The notes under the pieces are model-generated. The model did no database searches. It had not been told where the DNA came from and saw only the letters and a list, made by a program, of their open reading frames with translations. From NCBI RefSeq assembly GCF_000002235.5, contig NW_022145605.1:34527159-34591158 (forward strand): DNA of 64,000 nt, read 5' to 3'. A program made the position numbers and the translations under genes. Origin of the DNA: Strongylocentrotus purpuratus (Eukaryota; Echinodermata; Echinoidea; Camarodonta; Strongylocentrotidae). The first letter of the stretch is position 1, and every line of letters starts with the position of its first letter. Below are positions 31,659 to 45,600 of the stretch, one piece after another.

Positions 31659-33074
31659 AGGGATAGAAAACAAGAAAAGAAAGACACACAAGTATGTAAT
31701 TAAAATCATTCATAGATCATTAAAATCTAAATAATTTAATAAAAAATGCAAACTATATATCAGTTCATTGATTCTTTTTAAAGGTGAAACCGTAATATGC
31801 TTAATCAAATCAATCAGCGCATGATGAAGTCCGCATCATACTCCAATACTTTGAATTCTAAATTTATTTTTCTTGAAGGAAAATACTATGACGTAATAAG
31901 AATCTAGACTACACAAAATATACACTGACTCGAAATGGCACATAATAAAAAGCATGATTTGGGACAGGTCGAATAGCTGTGGTAATTTGTTTACTCTAGT
32001 CTGACCCGTAAATATAGGTACCAAGAAAAATATACACATCAAAGCTTACAATCAATGTTTAATGCCCAGTCTCATGCAAACTCGTTTCTTGTCCACCAAG
32101 TTTAGAATTATCCAAACATTTCGATTCAGTATAGATAGATTAGATGTACTGCCGTTAATTCTCTCATTGTAGTTTTACCAAACAAAATGGCAGACCGCTA
32201 TCTCTCCTACCACTAGAACATTAACACACTACTTTTTTAAAGAAAATATTTTTGTGTACAGATATATTTTTGCAAATTTCATCCCCAGAGAACGTTTCAC
32301 AAGTCGTTTATTTCGCGAATGATCCTCGGGCTACTCTTGTACCATTTACAAATGAAAATTAATATCTTGCCAGAGGACATTAGCTTCCATAATATTTTTT
32401 ATTCGAAATAGGAAATTCTCAGATTTCATTCCGTAAAGCTGGCAAATGTCCCTTGCATTTACAATCCACTGTAGCATCCTATTAAATTTATCTGATTTTT
32501 TTTTAAAGTTCTACTATAAATACAATAATTTTCTCAATAATTCTTAAAAGTCAAAGTACTTAATAATCCAAACACCCTGTGCTATAACTAACTTCTTTAT
32601 ATTAATCATAAACTCTATCTTTATGATTATTACTCTAATTTCAGTTGATACCATTACCAGTGAACAACTCCTTAGAGAAGACTGATAGTAGGTTCGAGAA
32701 CCGAACTAGTGTCTGTCACACTTAGGGCTGCCCATGATACCGGTACGCGATTCAATCCCTTCTTCAGAATTCTTCAAATATATTTCTTTTTTAATAAATC
32801 ATCATAATCATTTTCAATGGTTTCAATTCTATGGGGGATAAGAATTTGCTACTTAGGTTTCATTCACACGCGATGCAGAAAACCTCCTCAGACATACTGC
32901 TGCCGCAAAAAAAGTGGAGGTGAGTAACTGCTCTCAACATACAGCATAATTCTGTAAGCTACCCAGAGAGTAATGGTGTGCTATATTCAGAATGGATCTG
33001 GTAAGTAACAGAAGTATCAGAATATCTTTTTCTAGAGAAGTGCAGTTAACAGATTTAGCAGACTTTATGGGATA

Positions 33075-33233
33075 CACCAGGGACCTGTTTCACAAAGCTT
33101 TTTTTTCATGACAAATGACAAAAATCAGTGACAAATCTGCTGATAACCAATCAGTAGCAAGGAGTTCACTAGCTTAGAACAAAAATTGTCATTTGTCACT
33201 GATGAAAAGTTTTGTGAAACGCCCCCCTGGTGT
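33075..33233. mobile_element. MITE with GTTTCACAAA ends
   Basis: Left ACACCAGGGACCTGTTTCAC; right, inverted, ACACCAGGGGGGCGTTTCAC. It shares TCAGTGACAAATCTGCTGAT with the sister copy at 40762-40911. About 159 bp, non-coding. Confidence 0.8.
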
Positions 33234-33611
33234 CTCAAGGTGGGCAATGCATGTAGAAATGCATTGTGTCATGCGACATCAAACAAGCATATCCCGAAAA
33301 TACTATCTCTCATGATGGGTACGCGATTCCATAGCATTATAATCCGATAATGGTGTGTTTCTACAAAAGCGGGTACCAGGAAAAGTCTTGAAAAGTCTTG
33401 TAATTAATGGTATTTGAAATCCTGTAGAACACTGATGAGGTATAGAACATCATATATTTCCCCTACACCTTTTTTTAAGGCTGTAAATTATATCATATGT
33501 GAACAGAGCTAAGCATGATTCCAACACGAGAGCAACATATCAAATGCAAAGCTGGGTATGGGGATATAAAATAATTAATATTACGAAAGTAGATTTGGAG
33601 ACAGTTAAAGA

Positions 33612-36600
33612 CTAGCTCCAGACATCACAGGAATAGCGTCCCTTTGATTGCATCTTCTTGATGTAATCCTCCGCCTCTGTCTGCGTCTTGCCTCCTTCTT
33701 GACAGATGATCTCACGGATGGTACGCTGGACGTCGGGTGCCATGAAACGAGCATCACTGTAAAGAAAGAAAGAAAATGTATCAGGATATACGAAGCATCG
33801 GTGCGATGTGGGATTACCCACACAAGAGGCATAGCAACAAGCTCAGGACAGATCAGAATGGAGAATGATTTCTCGTAGGGGAGCTAGGGGACACACCGTC
33901 CTATGCACCCAAGTCAGTAAATCAAAATAATAATAATAATAATATTCATTTGTAAAGCGCAATAACTATGTGGATATATTCTATTGCGCTGCAAGAGCTC
34001 GTAAATGCTGTGCTATACATACTATATGAACAAGTGAGTTTTCAGTTTTGATTTAAAATTATCTAGTGATGGGGCTTTCCTTATTTCTAGTGGTAATTTA
34101 TTCCATAATCTAGGGGCAGCACAGAGAAATGACCGGTCCCCGAGGGTTACTTTGGTTTTATATGGGGGTATTTGCAACATAAATGTGTCTTGTGTACTAC
34201 GAAGGTTACGACCATGGGTTTGAGACTTGATGTGCAACAATTCAGTAACGTAACTAGGAGTTTGACCATTTAGAGCTTTGTAGACTATCATTAATATTTT
34301 AAATGTAATTCTCTGGCGAATTGGCAACCAATGTAGTTCCTTTAGAAGTGGGGTTATTCGAGAGAATTTTGGGAGGCTGCAAATTAGTCGTGCACATGTA
34401 TTTTGAACCCGCTGCAACTTGGAAATTTGTGAGTCTGGCAATCCATACAATAAACTATTACAGTAATCTAGTTTACTAGTAACACATGCATGCATGATAG
34501 TTTTCATGCTGTCCTGATCAAAGTATTTTCGAATGCGTCTCAAATTATAAATCATGAAATAGGCTGATTTGCATATTTTAGTGATATGTGAATCCATATT
34601 CAGGTGGGTATCAAAAGACACACCCAAGTTTCTAACAGTATCAGATGGGGTTATGGTTGAGTCACCAACTGATACACTACGCGACCTAAATTTAGAAACC
34701 TGGCGTGGAGTACCAATGACCAAAAGTTCTGTTTTGTTATCATTTAACATCAACTTGTTTTGCAACATCCAAATCTTAATATAAACAACACATGATTCTA
34801 ATTCAGAAATACAATGATCTTCAGCCGGTGTGTTAGGACAGAAAGATAGGTATAGTTGGGTGTCGTCTGCGTAGCAGTGACAACTAATACTAGGAAACTC
34901 TGTATGGATATTTGTAAGGAGTCTGCTTGTATACAAGGTAAACAACAGAGGGCCTAATCGCGACCCTTGAGGAACGCCAAAAGGCACATTGAATACATCA
35001 GAGACAACGTTATCAATTTCAATTTTCTGTTTTCTATCTGACAAATCTGACAAATCAAACAAAGTATTGTGTACACCTTCCGTGACTAGTCCGAACTTGC
35101 CTTGCAGTAGCGATGAGTAAGGAAATTTGTTGTGATTTCTAGGTAAATATCAGCTTTTAAATGAAGCATGAGGTATTTTGAACAAAAGAAAATATTATAT
35201 TTGTCAATAAAAAATAATTTAATTGGTATATTATGACGAAGACATTTTTAGAAAGTTGAAGCATGAATCAAAATGGTGGCCTGCATGTTCCCTTTCTATT
35301 TTTACCACAGTTACTTACCCACAGACATAGATATGACTGCCTTTCTCCAGCATGCCCCAGATCTGCTTCTGACACCTCTTCATCAGGTGCTGCACGTAGA
35401 GCTTCTCTTCGGTCTCTCGGGAAAAGGCCACATGGACATTCGTCAAGGTTCCGTTCTTGAGGTACTCGTCCAGTTCGTCCTTGTAGATGTAGTCTTCGGT
35501 GCTCTTGCGACAGCCAAAGAACAGGATGCTGTCACCGACCTTCTTGGCTGGAGTGGGAAATTTTCGAGAAGGTATAATAAATAATATTTGTACATTGCCT
35601 AATAACAATAATAATTTACATTCAATAAAGGTTTTATTCACATGACGTTCTGGCAGCCGAAGCTGAATTGCAGGTCATTTACAAGGTATGATGGTTAAAA
35701 TACAACATAGTACATGTAAACATGAAATAAAATTAATGACATATAAAAGGATAAATATACTAGATACATTCAAACGTATAATAGACAGCATCATTAAACA
35801 TAAAAATATGCAGAATGCATGAAGCTTACTTTTTTAAATAATAATCATTTATAGAGCACAGAAACCATCCAACATTAAGTATATATTCTACTCCGCTACA
35901 AGAGCTCCTGATATGCTTAGATTTACAGCTAATTGAAAAGATGTGCTTTCAGTTTTGATTTAAAGATATTCACAGATGGTGATTTCCTGCCTTCAAATGG
36001 TAAGTTATCCCAGAGTTTTGGGGCTGCACAAGCAAATGCTTGATCACCTAGCGTTATTTTTTTATATTTTTTTAAAAATAATAATAATAATAATAATAAT
36101 ATACATTTATAAAGCGCAGACAAAGTGCAAATATATTCTATGCTGCAAGAGCTCCTGATATGCTTCTACAACATAAGGTTAAATGAAAAGATGTGCTTCT
36201 AGTTTTCACATTTAAAACATTTCTTGCAACTCACTCTCATCCTTCCTGTAGAAGTCCCTCTCTTGGATGAAGCCCCTGAATGGAGCCAGACCGGTCCCAG
36301 GTCCAACCATGATGACAGGCGTGGTGGTCTTGAAGGGCAGCCTGAACTGAGACTTGCGCACGTAGATGGGTACCCTGAAGGGGGTGGTCTCGGGCCCGTT
36401 AGGGATCTTATCTTTGAGCCAGTTGGTGGCCACGCCCTTCCCTATCCTTCCGGTGGGTGTGGTGTAGCGGATGAGGACAGCAGTGATGGATATCCTGTCG
36501 GGGCTCACCTATGAGATTGGATTACGGATAAATTTATTAAGTATGACAGCTCTGAACATAATTCAAGGTTAAGATATTCTTTTGCCACAACTAGGCCTTA

Positions 36601-39600
36601 AAAAAATATGTTGTATTGCTCTTAAAGATACTATGTCCCTTTTGCAGCCAACCTCAAATTCTATAGAACTTTGCAGGAATTATGAATATGTCGTCCTATC
36701 TGTAAAATTTAAACATTAGCAGTGTCCTAATCTTCAAATTATGCAAGGAAACCAGTTTACTTGCTAGACTTCACTGTCCCTCCCTCTTTTGGCTGCTAAT
36801 TCTTTAATATTTTTTTCTCTAAAAAACGGTAAAAATAAATAAATAAATAAAACGCCGACCGTTGATTTCAAGATTTTTGGGTCGGTCGCAAAGGGTAATA
36901 CAACATTTTTTTTTTTAGGCATTATTCTTCACTTGGTTTTGATATATGGTAGACTTTGTTCATGTTCATTCATGTTTGGATTACATAACATAATGAACCA
37001 ATGAAAGAGGGAACCGGGACAACAATTTCTACTAAACTCATACAACTTATGTTTGAACTATCTATATCATTATAACAGTCACTGCACAATTTTTATTTTT
37101 TTAAATTGATAGTGAATCTTATCATAAACAAGATGATATAAATTATACTAGTTTTCATCCTAGGCCATGCATTAAGACATGCATTAATTTGTAAAAATTG
37201 AATTGTATAATTCCAAATGTTTCTACAATTCTAAGGAATCACATCAACTGAAAAGTGCCTGCAACAAAGAATCCACCCATCCATGTGCATTTAACATAAG
37301 TAGACCCATTTTTTAACAAGACCGAAACACCACACATTCAACAACAATATTCATCAAGTGGTCCCACACATACAAAATCAAGTTTGATCCATACATGCTT
37401 AGAATAAATGCTAGGGGGGTGTTTCACAAAGATTCTAAGTTAGACTTAAAACTTATGGAGAGCCATTTGTAGCATTAATCAAAAGCAAAAATTCAAGTAT
37501 TTTAGACTTTTTATAAATTCCATATCAAGAACATGAAATCACTGTTGGTAATAGAAAATATTAATGATTTGAATCAACATTTTATGCCTTTTAAAAAACT
37601 TTTACTAAATATTTTCGTAGATGCCAACGGCTTTCCATAATTGCTAAGTCCAACTTAGAGATAAGTTCATCTTAGGATCTTTGTGAAACACCCTCCAGAT
37701 CCCATATTGAACTGAGAATGTGCCTTAGTTACCTTTGGAGACGATGAGATGGAGTAGTATCTAGCGTGGAGACGAGGAAGCAGTTCACACAGATGGTCCA
37801 AAGGAACCTTGACAGAAGGAAGGTCTTCCAAGATGGCCACGATGTTCCGATGGCATTTGGTCACCCAGTCGCTGTATTCTTTCTGTGAAGGGCATTGACA
37901 GATAAAGACATGATTAAAATGGTGATCGTAATCAAACAGTCAAGAAAAAACTGAAAATCTTTCTATCTCACATTCAAGTGACATATAAAAAAACTATGTC
38001 CTCTGCTGAAAGCCGAAAGGGCATCAACTGTAGGATATGTAGCACAAATTACTACACTTCTTGCTCTCAACAGACAATGTCTTATCAATTACGTTGCAGG
38101 TTGCAATATAGGCACGTGTGTTCATTGCCCAATGTTTTTGGCCCTCAACCAATGCATAGTTGTAATTGATACCCATGGTTAAACATAGGAAGGCCTGAAT
38201 AGTAGCAACTGATGTTTTGTGTTTGACACTGCAGAAATTAGTAAGTAAGAGTTTACAAAATAAGATCCCAGGCTTTTGCTGTTGAACTCTTCTTACACAA
38301 CAGATTTCCTGCATCCAAATATCAACAGACCATGATTATCTTTTAATTAAAGTGACTTTTGGCATTACTGTACCTAGTTCTAATGAAACTGTCAAACCCT
38401 ATCTTACTATACAAGCTGTTATTTTTGTGTGATTAATTTTCCACGCTGAACGACCCCAAAACATATTTGCTGGTTCTTAAATTCGCGTTGCACACAATTT
38501 AGCCCATTCAAAACATGCATAAGAAGTCCTGCTTATATTTTTGCGAGTTCTAAAATTCACGCTTGCCGATCTTAGCGCAAAATCCGTGAAAATTAATGTA
38601 CCATGAATATTTCTACTTTTACAGTACCTTGCCCTCTGGCGTAGCTGAACTCATGAGGAGGAGCTTCTCCTTGTCTGCAGGATCGGTGGCATACTCTGAG
38701 ATCTCCTTCAGGACGTTGGCTCTAGGGCATGAGGTGATGTCCAGGTAATGAGAAAAGGCAGTCTGGTAGCTGGTAGGGCAGGGGAACGGATGCTTCTTAC
38801 TGGCCTCCTCTGTCAAGGAAAAAGATCAGCGTATGTTACGATGCCTAGTTAACTCTTACAGGACTGCAGACTGACTTAAGGACATTAGTATTAAGGTATC
38901 GATTGGGGCAAAGGAATGGGTGCTTCTTACTGGCTTCCTCTAAAGAATGAGATGAGAAGAGCAGTATTACCGGTAAACCAATAGCTCAAGGACATTGGTC
39001 CTGGGGCACGATGTGATGTCCAGGTAAATGGGAGAAAGCTGTTTGATAGCTGGTCAGACGAGGGAACAGTTACTTCTTACTGGCCTCCTCTGTTCGTTGG
39101 GGCTTCTAAGGCCCCCCCCCCCTCCCCCCCCCCCCCCCCCCAAAAAAAAAAAAATTGCATGCATGTCAAGTTAAGTGTATAGAATACTATGGTAATTTTA
39201 ATTTTTTTGAAAAATTCACTCATTTGCATATTTATGGTAATTTATGCAAATATGGTAATAACACTCACATTTTTATATATTTTCATATATTCTTCATATT
39301 TAAACATTAATTTTCACTACATATATTATTTAGACCATTTGGGATAATAATACAGCCAAAAAAATTGGAAGAGCCAAGTTCTTCCTAATGTTATCTACTG
39401 TTTTGATAATTTCTTATGTATTTCTTTGTTTTTTTAACTTATGTATTTTATTGTTTTTGTTGTTTTATTTCATTTTCAACTATAATTCAACTATTTTGAC
39501 TCCAAAATAAACACCTAAACTATAAACAAGACCGAATAACCAATGTTTTATCTCTTAATTTGAAAAATGAGATTTCCATATGTTTTGTACACAAATCACA

Positions 39601-42600
39601 AAAATGAGCGATTTTCGGGCTGACATGCAAAGACAAAAGGACATGTGACTTTGTAATGGTAGGTCCGATTTTCGAAAAAATTTCTTTCAAAAGATGCGCA
39701 AGACTCGAAAGAAAAAAGTCACAAAATTTCAGTGTAAGATTTTCTTGCGTTAAAAAATTATCGCGAATAATGTCGAGAGGGGGGGGGGGCTTCTAAAGCC
39801 TGAAACTTGTATGAATCTGAACCATACGTGAAATTCATGAACAATCCAAGCACACAAAACTTTCTGATTTTGCAGTTTGGGCTTCTAAAGCCCCCCCCCC
39901 CCCCCCCCTCCCCCGGGCTAGATAGGGTTAAACTAGTCGTATTGTAAATTCAAAAATTGTAGTTTGAATTAAATTCATGAAACTGTTACAAATTGTTATG
40001 GCTGCTGTTTTCATTGAAAGAAACTTTCCAGAAATGCAGTGTCAAATGTGATTTAATTATTGAACAGCATGAAACTTGTATGAATCTGAACCATACGTGA
40101 AATTCATGAACAATCCAAGCACACAAAACTTTCTGATTTTGCAGTTTGTCATGTTTTAATGCCTTTGAATGTGGAGAACGAAGTTTCTTACCATCAACAT
40201 TGGTCAGGGTGAAGACTGTATCCAGATCAGCATCCAGGATTTTACCGATGGCAGCAACCAATTCAGGATCATTAGTGGGATATACAGCAACATGATCACC
40301 ACTCTCATACCTAAGGTTAAAGGTCAGTCACATTCTATTAGCATGATTATAATTCAGTGTATTCACAATATGATGTGCCACCTATTGGATGCCACAGTTT
40401 TTAAGTTTGGAATAGCATTATGATGCTTCACAGATAAAAACTGGCAAGATAGCGGAGTGAGAATTAAACAAAAAATTGTCAAAATATCGCAAGAAAATAT
40501 GTGTCATGAATTTTTTTACATTAAATGTAGCCCGGGACTTCCCACTCCTCGCTTCTATAAATTTTCATATACCGCCTTTCCACTGGATACAAAGTGCATT
40601 GAGATGCCATCCCTGAGTCATTTTAGAATTCAAATTTATACAAGATAACAAGCAGTGAGGAGTGTGAGTTCAATGAGTGCATATGGTTTCAGAAAAGATA
40701 TGTCATCAAACTCTCTTTAAATTGTTCGACTGTTGATGATAATTTCAATTGAAGAGGGAGCCTGAGACCCGTTTTTACAAAGCCTTTTTTCAACAACAAA
40801 TGACAAAATTCAGTGACAAATCTGCTGATAACCAATCAGAAGCAAGGATTTCAGTAGATTATAACAAAAACTGTCATTTGTCACAGATGACAATTTTTGT
40901 GAAACGCCCCCATGTTCCAGAGTTTGGAAGCAGTAGAGGAGAAAGCTCCAGTTGGTTGAATGGTTGAGTGGTCAAATGAAGGTCACTGGCAAGAGGTTTC
41001 ATGCCAATTTCCTTGTTGATACAATAACTATAAACTACAGTGAAACCTGTCTATGAAGACCACCCAAGGGAGACAAGAAAAGTGGTCTTTATAGGCAGGT
41101 GGTCTTTATGTACATGTTCCTTTAGTACATGATTCAACAGGTGGTTGTTAAAGTGACTCGGTAATATTGCCTCAGATCCTGAAATCATGCTGCAATCATA
41201 ATTACTGTATAAACCTTTAGGTCAGTCAGAAATCTCATGACTTTTACAAGCCAATCACCTGTCTGGTTATCAAGATATTCATGATTGGAAATCAAAATCA
41301 TTTTTTGTTTTCCTAATAGTTTTTATAACACTACAGTCTATTGGGGAAAATGAGTATTGTAAAACCGGTCACTCAAAGATTTTTACTTTTTTGAGGCACT
41401 TCATGATCATTTTGAAGCCAATTCTTTTAGGGCTTCAATATTACACCATATCAAAGACCCTGATAACAAGTAGGGCCATGCATATCAGATTTAACATTGT
41501 TAAACGATGTCTTTAAAGCAGGTTTGACTGTATCATCTAGGATCTTACATACCTGATTCTTGATCCTGAGATGTCAAACTCAATGTGCATACAGGACCTG
41601 TCACCACCTTGATGAAGCTCACGATTGACTGTGATTGCTGACAGGTATGGGTTCTTGGCATCGTATGGTCTGTAATAAAATGAACACAAAGATACAATGG
41701 TTTAGTCTGGGTGGATTGTTTGTTGTACCTGACTGTTAAGAAAGCATGTGTATGCTTGTAAGTAAGCAACCAGGGGACCGATGGCTGTAAGGCCTCTCCA
41801 GGGGACTTGGTAATGAGGATTAATGCCTTACCAAAGGGCACTAGGGCATCAAATTGGTTTCGAACCTGGGACCTCCTGTTTACGACACCACTGCTCTACC
41901 ACTGAGCCATCGCGCCTCGCTTGGTATAGGAGTATTTGTGATTATCAACTAGACCAGAGTCAATTTAGTTTGTAAACCAGGCCCCTGCCATGACCATCAG
42001 ACACTGGATTAATTTCCTCCCATACCATACACCAATCTCTACATGTGGGACAAGAGTAAAGATTTTGGATTCAATCTGCACATTCAGTACCTCAAACTTG
42101 GCTTGTGCAGGTTAGAAAGATGGCTAGAATCTCACTATTAACACCAGGTTAACTATCATGTCACCATTCATACTCCAATAAAAGATATTAGTTTTCTTTC
42201 ATTGAGGACCATCTATTTTTGGCTAACTACATGTATCTGAAGACCTGTATCTGAAGACTGCTTGGAGACAAGACAAGTAATCCATGTTTGAATGAGAAAT
42301 TGCTTTCAAGGAAAACAAAAAAATGTGGTGTTTATAAACAGTTGGTCTTACTATACATGTGGTCAGTAAAGCAGGTTTGATTGTAATTTAAAAGTCTATT
42401 TTTCTTTCAAAATAGAGTTATTCTATGATTGTTTTTCTTCTCAAACATGTAGGATTAAGTGTGATCATATTCACAATTGCAATCATGAATTTGTGGGCCT
42501 AATGTTTGACCCAAGGTGTCAACAAGGGAATTTGTACTTGACGACAGCACTACTTTCCACCTCGTTATTTCAAGACAAATCTTTGTATAGACATAGAAAA

Positions 42601-45600
42601 CATGGTGTCACTGTAACGTGACCACACATGATGTCATGAACTAAACTTATAGCCATGGACATGGTACAAACTGTATTGCTGAGCTGGCTCTTTGCCCCCC
42701 CCCCCCCCCTCCCCCTCCCCCCCCCCCCCCCAAAAAAAAAGAATAACAACGTGGCGCACACTGTGCGGGACAGTGCGGGACCAATATTTGTAGAAGGGTC
42801 AGGGTGCCTAATGCATACTTACGGTTTTTGGTTCTTGAATGCATTAAGCCTGGCCACTTCACCACTGAACACCTTCTCAGGGACATCTTCGGTGTGTTCT
42901 GTCACGGCATATTGACGTATGCTGCACAACAAACAAATCATACATAATGTGTGTTAGTGGTACCAGACACGATTAGCATTTAATGCTATTTTCTGGTCCC
43001 ATTTATCCTTTCAATGTTAAATATTCACATTTGATTGTTATATTGATATACCGGTACTTTTTGTTTCGATAATAAACTTCAAACTTCAATAATAACAATA
43101 AATCATCACCACTGGTTTCATCATTCTGTAGGCTATCAGTGGAAATCGTATTCTATAGCACCCAAAGTCTAGGAAATCAAATCTGAATGAAGAAACGAAT
43201 GAACAAACGTACAAATTAACAAACGAATGAACAAACGTACAAATTAACAAACGAATGAACAAACGTACAAATTAACAAACGAATGAACAAACGTACAAAT
43301 TAACAAACAAATTAACAAACGAATGAACAAACGTACAAATTAACAAACGAATGAACAAACGTACAAATTAACAAACATATAAATAAATATGCTTCACCTT
43401 TCCAATCTTATAACACAGAGCTACAATGTAAGTTAATAGGTGTAGGACCTTTGTTGCGCAGTAACCATTCATTTATACATTTTGCATGGTTTATTGTATC
43501 ATTTCTGAACGAGTCTTTAGTGTAATCAGGTAAATCAGGTAAATCAGGTAAAGCAATATTCAGCAACTACATAAAGTTTACAATCTTAATAATAATAAAA
43601 TTATTTATTTTAAAGCACATTGTTAAACATTTACATCATCTTGCAACTGTACCTTCACCTCAAAACACATAATAGACAAAATGTTAATTTAGGTACTACA
43701 TGTACATTGTATTTTATGTACATACCAATTGATATCAGTCCCAACTATGTACATTAGAGACAGGGGACTGTAAATGTTCAGAAAAGGGTGATTAGGTTTC
43801 TACTTATAATAATTATAATAAGTCCTTATTCATTATTTCCCATACTTCTAAGAGGGAGAAATCTTCCCAATGCAAACAAGAAAGTATTTACAATGTATGG
43901 TTTCATGAAAGAGCAGCTGGTCCACGGAACATACACAACAAAAACTTCAATTTTAAAATTGCGGTTTGCCCATTTCATTGCCTTCAAATTGGATCTCATT
44001 CAAATTCACACAAAAGGTCAGCAGGGGGGGGGGGTAATACTGCAAAGCAGTGTGTGGTTTAGCTCTGAAAAGCTGTAAGAGAGCTCTGACAAAAACATAA
44101 AATATATGTGTAACGTTTTCCCCAAGAAATCTCATTTTTGTTATATTAGAAAACCTAAACGTGCCCCCTTAAACAAGTAGGGAGTTGTTATACTGCACTC
44201 GACTACACATAATAATAATAATAGTGGGTTCTTGTATAGCGCTCATGTCAGTCAGATTTGACCCTCTTGGCGCTCCTGATTATTACCTTGGCTTTAGCAC
44301 GGCTACCATACGGCGCTCTAGCAATTCAAGGAATAAATTCCTACCAGGTACCCATTTACTTCACCTGGGTGGAGTGTGGCAAATTAGATATCTTACTATG
44401 CCCCAATGTCTGCGATCAGAATATGTGATTTATGCCTTCATGACATCCATATCTTACAAAATGAAACAGCATTAACTTGTGTATGTAAATAATGATTCTG
44501 CATGTAGGCATAGTCTAATGCATACATAGGGGACAATTTGACTGGAATTTCAATATTGCACCAGTACTAGGCAAGAGACTAAAACATGTGACATTTTTGG
44601 TGTCCCTGTTACATAAGGAACTCACACGTATTTGTGGCTCTGAGTAAAGACTTAAAGTGACTCGGAAACATTGCCTCAGATTCTGAAACAAAATCTACGA
44701 TTTAGCTCTTGCTGCAATCATAATTATAAACCTTTAGGTCATTCAGGAATCCCATGACTTTTACAAGCCGATCGCCTGTCTAATTATCAAAATATTTATG
44801 ATTGGAAATCAGTATTTCATTTTTTGTTTTCCTAACGGTTTTAATAAACTACAGTCTATTGGGGAAAACGAGTATGGTTAAACCGGTCACTCAAAGATTT
44901 TTACTTTTTGAGACACTTCATGATCATTCTGAAGCGCAATTTTGTTTAGGGCTTCAATATACACCATATCGCAGACACTGATTACACGTAGGGCCATGCC
45001 TCTCAGATTTAACATTGCTAAACGATGCCTTTGAATACTGGAGTGAGATTGTAAAGTGATTTAGCATAATATTGCATCCTTATACCTAGAATATACGTGT
45101 GGGTTCCTTACAGTGGGTCGATCCTTACAGTGGGTCCCTAATTTATGGAATCAGCCACATATGTATGTTGTCCTCTGAGGCTGAATCAATGTTTTGGAGA
45201 AAAGGCCATTATTATATCTGAGCAATCACTGGGCCTGGGGGAAGGTAGGGGTGTGATGTTCACTGCCAATATGATGATGTTATCAATGTCCTCTTTCCAA
45301 ACACAGCACACCAGGGGCATATTTTAGTCTTACATTGCACAAGTCATCAATGTAATAAAAACGTTCTTGCCTTTAGAATCTGAATTGAGGTAGTGGTGCA
45401 TAAACTGCTATTATTCATGCAGTATCCATATCTGGGCAATCCTTGGCCCTTGGGAGGGGGGAGGGAGGAATGTGAGTATGGAGCTAGGATTGTGATATCT
45501 ACATGTATTGCACTGTGATGATGTTGATAATGTTTTTCCCCCTATTCAAAGAGAAAGTTTAATTCTGGGAAGAGGTGAACAATAATCTGTGAGCGTTATC

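Larger units (their letters stand above)
23777..33611. other. Gene-free spacer with 3' untranslated regions
   Basis: This lies between the stop codons of two convergent genes. No coding exon is recognised. It should contain the 3' UTR of the unknown gene from 23777 (a possible AATAAA lies near 24774) and that of the reductase below 33611. The rest holds the small inverted-repeat elements, SINE remnant and tandem repeats listed separately. Confidence 0.7.

Noticed and set aside
41856-41918. Possible tRNA gene
   Set aside because: Boxes A and B are present but the acceptor and anticodon stems do not pair properly and a SINE body follows.
43195-43377. Possible CRISPR-like array
   Set aside because: Units are contiguous with no unique spacers and the genome is animal; it is a plain minisatellite.
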